Positions 1 to 5,130 of a stretch of DNA of 5,130 nt are shown one piece after another. Every line of letters begins with the position of its first letter. Positions within the stretch are counted from its first letter, which is position 1. The DNA lies in the NCBI GenBank assembly GCA_016708465.1, contig JADJFT010000015.1:1-5130 (forward strand), given 5' to 3'. The DNA comes from Rhodanobacteraceae bacterium. Lineage in GTDB: Bacteria > Pseudomonadota > Gammaproteobacteria > Xanthomonadales > Ahniellaceae. Below the pieces are notes generated by a model. The model did no database searches. It was given only the letters and a program-made list of their open reading frames with translations, and was not told the DNA's origin. The position numbers and the translations under genes are program-made.

Positions 1-232
1 CGAACATCTCGATGCCATAAAGAATTTCGCCAGCGTCGAGCACACCGTAACGACCACAGGCACCGGCCAAGGCCTGGACATCCTGGAAAAAAACGGTCAA
101 TACGTTGACGTCCCAGCCCTGCATGATCAGGCGACGCGCACGCCGATGCACCGTCTCCAGACGCTTCGGAAGCGTCTTCACGAACACGTGGCGGAGTTCG
201 GCGCTTTGTTGGGACTCGTCCGGACTGAGCAT
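1..232 (-). CDS. Hpt-like N-terminal domain of a signalling protein (3' part outside window)
   Basis: The reading frame starts at the ATG complementary to 230-232 and stays open for 77 codons to the left edge, so only the N-terminus is visible. It is an amphipathic helical segment: LRHVFVKTLPKRLETVHRRA (residues 13-32), then a second helix around the LAGACGRYGVL stretch (residues 55-65). The spacing resembles a histidine phosphotransfer (Hpt) domain, whose core helix carries H-x-L-[KA]-G. Here the position of the phospho-accepting His is Gln (QALAG, Q54), so the domain could not accept phosphate there. In Xanthomonad-type genomes such N-termini can precede receiver and GGDEF domains; that is inference, because the rest lies outside. 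No strong Shine-Dalgarno precedes the ATG and the frame is open upstream, so the start is moderately sure. It lies 69 bases downstream of hemJ in the same direction and may be co-transcribed with it. Confidence 0.6.
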   Translation of the reverse strand, partial: MLSPDESQQSAELRHVFVKTLPKRLETVHRRARRLIMQGWDVNVLTVFFQDVQALAGACGRYGVLDAGEILYGIEMF

Positions 233-301
233 TGCAGGCGATCTCGGCGGGTCGCCGGACCATATCGCAGGGCCTGGCAAGCCGCACCCGGGCCGGCGCG
301 C

Positions 302-731
302 TCAGAACGGCCGGACCACGACCAAGACCACGATGCCGATCAGCAGCAGTGCCGGCACCTCATTGTAGACACGGAACCAGCGTTCGCTGCGGGTATTGCG
401 ACGCTCGCGAAAATGACCGACGAACCGCGCCATGCTGACGTGGTAGATGAACAGCAGCGCCACCAAGGTCAGCTTCGCGTGCAACCAGCCCTGCTTGACG
501 TAATCGGGCGCATGCATCAACCACCAGATCAACAACGCGGTGCCGAAGGCCTGCCGCCAATGCACCGCCGAGATGGGTGATGCCGAGCAGGCGAAGCTCC
601 ATCACCACGAACCGCTGGTGTGACACATCGTCGCTGGCGCCAACGTGATAAACGAACAGCCGTGGCAGATAGAACAGCCCGGCGAACCAAGTCACCACAA
701 AAATGATATGGAACGCCTTGAGCCAGAGCAT
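302..731 (-). CDS. hemJ: HemJ, protoporphyrinogen IX oxidase (one frameshift)
   Basis: HemJ oxidises protoporphyrinogen IX to protoporphyrin IX, the penultimate step of haem synthesis, as a membrane haem protein. The N-terminal part (731 to about 550) reads MLWLKAFHIIFVVTWFAGLF and then YLPRLFVYHV, classic HemJ/UPF0093. The C-terminal part lies in another frame (about 548 to 302) and holds GWLHAKL and RWFRVYNEVPALLLIGIVVL, ending VVVRPF. Joining them by dropping one G at 548-549 gives a continuous 142-residue protein of normal family length. It has four hydrophobic helices (about 4-22, 50-72, 83-100, 122-140), the conserved His8, and Lys86 in the LHAKL motif. The ATG shares its A with the DUF4126 stop (TGATG), so translation is probably coupled, and GGTGG lies just upstream as a weak ribosome site. 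As read, the product would be truncated. Because both halves are intact, the break is more likely a sequence error than a real mutation. Confidence 0.88.
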
Positions 732-1336
732 CAGGCCACCGCGACGCGCACGCGGCGCGCGACATGGCGCACCAGGCGATACAGCAGCACGATGGCGATG
801 ATGAAGGCGATGGTCGCCAGCACCAGCAAGCGCCAGCGCCCACCACGGGTGGGCGAGCGCAAGCGCCAGCGCGCCAGCACGAAGCCATCCTCGGCGATCG
901 ATGCGGTCCAGTTACTGGCTGGCTCAGGCGACGTGTTGATCAACGCACGCGTACCACTCTTCAAGCCATGACTCAGTGCGGCGACCGCGCCGCCGAGAAC
1001 CATACCGGTGACGCTGGCCTCGCCGCCATCGGTCGGCAAGGCGATGCCGCCGAGAAAGGCGCCCGCGGGAATGCGCACCAAGGTGTGCAATAAATCCCAG
1101 ACCGAGTCGACCCCAGGGAGTTTGTCGGTCAGAAACTCGACGATTGCGAGCACACCGCATACGCCTAACACCACTGGCGACTTCGCCAGCGCGACCGATT
1201 CCGGCAACTCCATCCAACCGAAGTACGCCGCAAGGCCAACGCCGAAAATCGTCAGATAAACACGCACGCCCGCCAACCAGGCAAGCACGATCCCCAATGC
1301 AAACGGCGCGGCAGGATGAGTCGAAAATTCCATCAT
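731..1336 (-). CDS. DUF4126 family membrane protein (two compensating frameshifts)
   Basis: A hydrophobic protein of about 201 residues belonging to the DUF4126 family, whose biochemical role is not known. Family-like features in order are a first membrane segment with LAWLAGVRVYLTIFGVGLAA, VEFLTDKLPGVDSVWD, VRIPAGAFLGGIAL, and the signature GTRALINTSPEPASNWTAS, followed by a C-terminal helix ATIAFIIAIVLLYRLV and a basic tail. The start is placed at the ATG complementary to 1334-1336, or the next one at 1331-1333. The ATG at 1378 would add MLPCIRTSTAILRN, which does not look like family sequence. The frame is open throughout, but between about 873 and 827 it encodes an Arg-rich RWRLRSPTRGGRWRLL inside a membrane region. 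The neighbouring frame there reads ALALALAHPWWALAL, the expected helix. This points to one missing base near 872-873 and one extra near 827. The stop overlaps the hemJ start. Confidence 0.85.
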   Translation of the reverse strand: MMEFSTHPAAPFALGIVLAWLAGVRVYLTIFGVGLAAYFGWMELPESVALAKSPVVLGVCGVLAIVEFLTDKLPGVDSVWDLLHTLVRIPAGAFLGGIALPTDGGEASVTGMVLGGAVAALSHGLKSGTRALINTSPEPASNWTASIAEDGFVLARWRLRSPTRGGRWRLLVLATIAFIIAIVLLYRLVRHVARRVRVAVA

Positions 1337-1343
1337 GTTCCGC

Positions 1344-1349
1344 AGTATA
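1344..1349 (-). promoter_or_regulatory. Candidate -10 element for the DUF4126-hemJ transcript, possibly leaderless
   Basis: On the minus strand these bases read TATACT, five of six matches to the sigma-70 -10 consensus. Only seven bases (GCGGAAC) separate it from the ATG at 1336, so a normal start site would fall on or next to the ATG and give a leaderless message. No good -35 lies at 16-18 bases; the nearest, TTGCCG, is about 20 bases upstream. It may be a chance match. Confidence 0.3.
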
Positions 1350-1420
1350 GCCGTCGATGTTCGAATGCACGGCAACAAGTGCGCGCGAACGATTGATTCG
1401 ACGCATGCGAAAAAACCCGC

Positions 1421-1448
1421 TTGCGTTCGCGAATCGCATCGTTAGACT
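1421..1448 (+). promoter_or_regulatory. Candidate sigma-70 promoter of fis-purH-purD
   Basis: TTGCGT at 1421-1426 and TAGACT at 1443-1448 are separated by 16 bases, each matching four of six consensus positions. The bases after the -10 (CCCTAGCCCGATCGC) are GC-rich. Such a discriminator is a feature of stringently controlled, growth-linked promoters, including fis of enterobacteria. Transcription would begin near 1455, leaving a leader of roughly 55 bases before the fis ATG at 1512. The call rests on position and partial consensus only. Confidence 0.4.
1422..1438. repeat. Near-perfect palindrome in the fis promoter spacer (candidate operator)
   Basis: The sequence TGCGTTCGCGAATCGCA consists of an 8-base perfect palindrome TTCGCGAA (1426-1433) flanked by TGCG and CGCA. 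The symmetry is broken only by one extra T at 1434. Without that T it would be a perfect 16-base palindrome lying between the proposed -35 and -10 elements, where a bound repressor would block polymerase. It does not match the enterobacterial PurR box. A second 8-base palindrome, CGCATGCG, sits at 1402-1409, its centre 24 bases upstream. Confidence 0.35.
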
Positions 1449-1511
1449 CCCTAGCCCGATCGCATTTCAGATGCCAGCGGCGCACAAGAACCAACAAGAA
1501 GAAGCAGCACG

Positions 1512-1791
1512 ATGAATGTGTTCCAGCCCCTGCGTGTCGACGCCACGTCCGCGTCCGAATCCCGCGCCGGCGTTGAGCGAATGCGTTGCGCGCGCGGTAC
1601 GCCGCTATCTCACGCATTCGGGTAAGGATTGTGCCCACGATCTCTACCGACTGGTGCTGGCCGATGTCGAAGCGCCGATGCTGCGCGAGACCTTGCGCCA
1701 CACCGAAGGCAATCTGACGCGCGCTGCCGAAATGCTCGGTATCACGCGCGCCACGCTACGCAAGAAGATGGCCGAGCACCGCCTCGGATAA
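1512..1791 (+). CDS. fis: Fis-family DNA-binding protein (probable N-terminal frameshift)
   Basis: Fis is a small homodimeric nucleoid protein that bends DNA and activates growth-linked promoters. The C-terminal third carries the Fis helix-turn-helix (HTH_8 type): TEGNLTRAAEMLGITRATL, then RKKMAEHRLG, close to the E. coli Fis C-terminus in form. Upstream, LSECVARAVRRYL and DLYRLVLADVEAPML give the dimerisation helices. The start is uncertain. The ATG at 1512 is best spaced from AAGAAG (about 1499-1504) and opens MNVFQPLRVDATSAS, but that frame does not lead into the Fis body. The ATG at 1516 is in frame and gives 91 residues with an odd Cys/Pro-rich N-terminus (MCSSPCVSTPRPRP). Removing one base near 1555 would join the first start to the body, for 92 residues. 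The gene ends 63 bases before purH and probably heads the operon. Confidence 0.85.
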
Positions 1792-1854
1792 GCCAGATCG
1801 GGCGCGCCACCGCAGGCCCATACTGCGCGCCTCCCAAGGCACCGGAAAGATCCC

Positions 1855-3425
1855 ATGACCGCGTCAACGACCGTGGCCGTGCGCCGCGCGCTGCTGTCCG
1901 TCTCCGACAAGACGGGCTTGATCGATCTCGCGCGTGCTCTCACAGCCGCGGCATCGAGTTGCTGTCGACCGGTGGAACCGCCAAAGCGATCCGCGAGGCT
2001 GGTCTGCCGGTTCGGGATATTGCCGATATCACCGGATTCCCCGAGATCATGGACGGCCGCGTCAAGACCCTCCACCCCAAGGTCCACGGCGGCTTGCTTG
2101 GTCGGCGCGGACAGGACGACGCGGTGATGGCCGAACACGGCATCGTGCCGATCGATCTGCTGGTGCTGAATCTGTACCCGTTCGAACGCGTATCAGCCGA
2201 CCCGAGCAGCACGTTCGACGACATCGTCGAGCACATCGACATCGGCGGGCCGGCGATGCTGCGCGCGGCGGCGAAAAACTTCGCCCATGTCGCGGTCGCG
2301 ACCGATCCGGCGCAATACCCGGCGCTGCTCGCCGAACTCGACTCGAACGACGGCACGCTGCGCGAAGACGCGGTTCACGCTTGCCGTGACTGCGTTCAAT
2401 CGCGTCGCGCAGTACGACGCCTGTATCAGCAACTACCTGTCGGCGGTGCAGGACGACGCTACGCCGTCACTCTTCCCGGCGCAGAACAACAGTAATTTCG
2501 TCAAGGTGATGGACCTGCGCTATGGCGAGAATCCGCATCAGCAGGGTGCGTTCTACCGCGACCTGTGGCCAGTGCCGGGCACGCTCGCGACCTTCACGCA
2601 ATTGCAGGGCAAGGAACTCAGCTACAACAACCTCGCGGACGCCGATGCGGCATGGGAGTGCGTACGCCAGTTCGAACAATCGGCGTGCGTCATCGTCAAG
2701 CATGCGAATCCGTGCGGCGTCGCCGTCGGCGCGAGTTGTGGCGACACGTATGCGTCGGCCTATGCGACCGATCCGACCTCGGCCTTCGGCGGCATCATCG
2801 CGTTCAACACGAGGCTCGATGGCGCGACCGCGAAGACCATCCTCGACCGCCAGTTCGTCGAAGTATTGATCGCCCCGACTACGACGACGCCGCACTCGCG
2901 TACTGCACCAAGAAGGCGAACGTGCGCGTGCTGCGCATCGCGCACGGCGCCGGCAGGAACAACATCGACGTGAAGCGCGTCGGTTCCGGCCTGCTGATGC
3001 AGACGGCCGACGTCCGCGATGTGACGCGTGGCGAACTCAAGGTGGTGAGCGAGCGTGCGCCAAGCGGCGCCGAGCTGAACGATCTCCTGTTCGCGTGGCG
3101 CGTCGCCAAGTACGTGAAGTCGAATGCCATCGTCTACGCCAAGGACGGCCGCACCATCGGCGTCGGCGCCGGCCAGATGAGCCGCGTCGTCAGCGCCAAG
3201 ATCGCCGGCATGAAAGCCGAGGAAGCCGGCCTGGTGGTGCCGGGTTCGGTGATGGCGTCGGATGCCTTCTTCCCGTTCCGCGACGGTATCGATGCAGCTG
3301 CCCAAGCCGGTATTCGAGCGGTGATCCAGCCCGGCGGTTCGATGCGCGACGCCGAAGTGATCGCCGCCGCGAACGAACACGGTCTCGCGATGGTCTTCAC
3401 CGGCATCCGTCATTTCCGGCACTGA
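1855..3425 (+). CDS. purH: Bifunctional AICAR transformylase / IMP cyclohydrolase (three frameshifts)
   Basis: PurH formylates AICAR with 10-formyl-tetrahydrofolate and closes the ring to IMP, the last two steps of de novo purine synthesis in the cytoplasm. The start is ATG 1855, with GGAAAG five bases upstream. The cyclohydrolase domain shows LLSVSDKTGL, STGGTAKAI (about 38-46), TLHPKVHGGLL (72-82) and DIGGPAMLRAAAKN. The transformylase domain shows MDLRYGENPHQQ, the catalytic VIVKHANPCGVA (Lys-His near 283-284), TDPTSAFGGIIAFN, and the normal ending TGIRHFRH. Three breaks interrupt the frame: one base missing near 1938-1940 (ARAL to HSRGIELL); a net +1 near 2370, best read as two bases lost from GCGCG (REDx to RFTLAVTAF); and one C missing in the CCCC run 2873-2876 (VLIAP to DYDDAALAY). 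The corrected length is about 523-524 residues, close to E. coli PurH. Motifs are intact on both sides of every break, so the gene is probably functional. Confidence 0.95.
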
Positions 3426-3444
3426 ACTTGAAGGAACACGCGCG

Positions 3445-4817
3445 ATGAAGATTCTGGTGATCGGTTCCGGCGGCCGCGAACACGCGCTGGCCTGGAAACT
3501 GAAGCAGTCGATCCGCGTCTCCGAGGTGATCGTCGCGCCCGGCAATGCCGGCACCGCGCGCGAACACGGGCTGCGCAATGCCGCGGTGCGCATCGATGAC
3601 ATCGACGGCCTGCTGGCCTTGGCCAGCACGAACGCATCGACCTGACCGTAGTCGGTCCCGAGGTGCCGCTGGTACTCGGCGTGGTCGATCGCTTCCGCAA
3701 TGCCGGGCTGCGAATCTTCGGGCCGCGCGCGGCTGCGGCGCAGCTCGAAGGCTCGAAGGCGTTCGCCAAGGACTTCCTCGCCCGCCATCGCATCCCGACT
3801 GCGAAATACCAAGTCTTCACTGCACTCGAACCGGCACTCGCCTATGTGCGTCGCGAAGGCGCGCCGATCGTGATCAAGGCCGACGGTCTGGCCGCCGGCA
3901 AGGGCGTGGTCGTCGCCCTGACGCTCGGCGACGCCGAACAGGCCTTGCGCGACATGCTCGGCGGCCAGAGTCTCGGCGAGGCCGGCGCGCGCGTCGTGGT
4001 CGAAGAGTTTCTCGACGGCGAGGAAGCCAGCTTCATCGCCATCTGCGACGGCGAACACGCACTGGCGATGGCGACCAGCCAGGATCACAAGCGCCTGCTC
4101 GATGGCGACCTCGGCCCGAACACCGGCGGCATGGGCGCGTATTCGCCGGCGCCGGTGGTTACGCCGGAGATCCACCAGCGCGTGATCGACACGGTGATCG
4201 CCGACACTGGCCGGCATGCGCCAGGACGGCCATCCCTTCATCGGGTTCCTCTACGCCGGGCTGATGATCAACGCGCGCGAGATCAAGGTGCTTGGAGTTC
4301 AACGTGCGCTTCGGCGATCCGGAAACCCAGCCGATCATGCTGCGCCTGCAGTCCGACCTCGTCGATCTGCTCGAAGCCGCGCTCGATGGCCGTCTGCATG
4401 AAGCCAACGCGGCCTGGGATCCGCGCCCGGCGATCGGCGTGGTGCTGGCCGCGCATGGCTATCCGGCCAGGGTACGCAATGGCGACGTGATCCGCGGCCT
4501 CGACGCGCCGCACGCGCCCGGCACCAAGGTCTTCCATGCCGGCACCAAGCGCGACGGCGCGAACGTCGTCACCGCCGGCGGCCGCGTGCTCACCGTTTGC
4601 GCGCTCGGCAGCGACATCGTCGATGCGCGCGCCAAGGGCCTACGCCGAAGTCGAGAAGCTCCGCATCGACGGCGCGCACTACCGCCGCGACATCGCGCAC
4701 CGGGCGATCGGGCGCGACCGACGCGTCGCATCCGACGCCGCGATCACAGTTCCCCAGTCGAAGCCGACCAGCAGGTTGCGGCCGGGCGCATCGATGCCGG
4801 AGCCGTGTTCGCGATAG
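3445..4817 (+). CDS. purD: Phosphoribosylamine-glycine ligase, GARS (four frameshifts, stop apparently lost)
   Basis: PurD joins glycine to 5-phosphoribosylamine using ATP, giving glycinamide ribonucleotide early in purine synthesis. ATG 3445 follows AAGGA (3431-3435), 19 bases after the purH stop. Corrected domain order: N-domain with VIGSGGREHALAWKL (5-19) and VVGPEVPLV; ATP-grasp with IKADGLAAGKGV (Lys145), DHKRLLDGDLGPNTGGMGAY (about 213-232) and EFNVRFGDPETQ (285-296, with the Glu and Asn known as metal ligands); C-domain ending HYRRDIAHRAIGRD. Breaks: one C missing at 3623-3624; a net +1 at 4206, best read as loss of one AC from ACAC; an extra G at 4294-4295; a net +1 at 4640. The family-like end falls at about 4718 (425 residues; E. 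coli has 429), but the next codon is CGA and the frame runs 32 more codons to TAG 4815-4817, antisense to the receptor gene. A TGA-to-CGA change at 4719 would explain this. Confidence 0.93.
4723..4738. terminator. Small hairpin between convergent purD and receptor gene (possible bidirectional terminator)
   Basis: GCGTCG, a CATC loop and CGACGC form a perfect six-pair stem. It lies in the roughly 25 bases between the homology-predicted end of purD (about 4718) and the likely receptor stop (4744-4746, minus strand). Position favours a shared terminator. However, there is no T-run on either side and the stem is short, so this is weak. A 10-base palindrome CGACGCGTCG (4719-4728) overlaps it. Confidence 0.28.
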
Positions 4818-5130
4818 TGCGTGTCGCCAAGGTTCTCGAGGCGCGTCCTCGATCACGAGATCGCCGTTCACCCGATAGCGCGCACCGACATCGACGCTCC
4901 AGCCGGCGGTGCCGGCCGGGTTGATGCGCGGGTCGGACAGGCCGCGTTCGCTCAGGAGATCCTGGCGCGCGGCCCCGAACATCGCCGCATCGAAGCTCCA
5001 GCGATCACCGCTGGGTACACTGCGCTGATGCGTGCATTCAGCGGCGGGATGCGGTCACCCGCGGTAACCGGCTTCCCGGCGCCAGTTGTTCCTCGCCAAG
5101 CGTGTGTTTGATGGCGGCCGCGAAAGTCCA
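4744..5130 (-). CDS. TonB-dependent receptor, C-terminal barrel end (5' part outside window, several frameshifts)
   Basis: This is the end of an outer-membrane beta-barrel that imports a ligand using TonB energy. Pieces from different frames on the minus strand join to a continuous receptor end: WTFAAAIKHTLGEEQL; AGKPVTAGDRIPPLNARISA; SGDRWSFDAAMFGAARQDLL; SDPRINPAGTAGWSVDVGAR; LENLGDTHYREHGSGIDAPG, then RNLLVGFDW. Alternating strands plus the LENLxDxxYREHGSGIDxPGRN pattern are typical of the last strands of TonB-dependent receptors. Apparent breaks are one base missing near 5079-5083, one missing in the GGG at 5013-5015, a net +1 near 4840-4846, and one extra base in the CCCC at 4753-4756. 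Correcting the last gives the ending FDWEL and a TGA at 4744-4746. As read, the frame runs on to TAG at 4679-4681, inside antisense purD. The ligand cannot be told from this fragment. Confidence 0.8.

Noticed and set aside
271..294. GGCCTGG/CCGGGCC stem with a 10-base loop between hemJ and the Hpt-like gene
   Set aside because: It has no T-run, includes one G-T pair, and such stems are frequent by chance in this GC-rich DNA. It is not enough for a terminator call.
1337..1378. Alternative DUF4126 start at 1378 adding MLPCIRTSTAILRN
   Set aside because: The added residues are not family-like, and the tandem ATG at 1336/1333 sits right before the first family-like hydrophobic segment.
1379..1854. 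PurR box or purine riboswitch upstream of fis or purH
   Set aside because: No match to the ACGCAAACGTTTGCGT-type PurR site was found, and the 63-base fis-purH gap is too short and lacks purine riboswitch core motifs.
2760..4241. Long 493-codon open frame on the minus strand across purH and purD
   Set aside because: It is the GC-rich shadow of two clear genes, shows no recognisable domain, and spans frame breaks of the sense genes. The sense motifs explain the conservation.
1855..4817. Programmed ribosomal frameshifting in purH and purD
   Set aside because: I see no typical slippery heptamers at the breaks, the shifts go in different directions, and neither family is known to use frameshifting. 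Indel errors fit better.
1..5130. CRISPR array, tRNA, rRNA, insertion sequence or phage genes
   Set aside because: No spaced direct repeats, tRNA-like cloverleaf, transposase motifs or phage proteins were seen in a by-eye reading of both strands.

Overview
The window is GC-rich, roughly two thirds G+C by eye. It reads as a piece of a gammaproteobacterial chromosome, most like the Xanthomonadales/Rhodanobacteraceae. That placement is inferred from the gene order fis-purH-purD and from the style of the proteins; no search was run. The content is housekeeping, and I see no new defence system, mobile element, CRISPR array or RNA gene.

Layout. Positions 1-1336 carry three leftward genes: the N-terminus of an Hpt-like protein (1-232, running off the left edge), hemJ for protoporphyrinogen IX oxidase (302-731), and a DUF4126 membrane protein (731-1336) whose stop overlaps the hemJ start as TGATG. 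A 175-base divergent intergenic region (1337-1511) follows, with candidate promoters in both directions and a near-perfect palindrome. Rightward come fis (1512-1791), purH (1855-3425) and purD (3445 to about 4718 by homology, 4817 as read). The right edge (4744-5130) is the leftward C-terminal end of a TonB-dependent receptor, converging on purD.

How the genes fit together. purH makes IMP by the last two steps of de novo purine synthesis, and purD makes glycinamide ribonucleotide early in the same pathway. Both sit behind the nucleoid protein gene fis with short gaps, which suggests one growth-linked operon. hemJ performs the penultimate step of haem synthesis in the membrane.

The most striking property is the state of the reading frames. 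Every gene complete in the window, and the receptor fragment, shows at least one apparent small indel: two compensating ones in DUF4126, one in hemJ, one probable in fis, three in purH, four in purD and about four in the receptor. Conserved motifs resume exactly on the other side of each break. Many breaks lie in short homopolymers or dinucleotide repeats. This looks like uncorrected sequencing error rather than gene decay, so the gene calls below span the breaks and give corrected readings.
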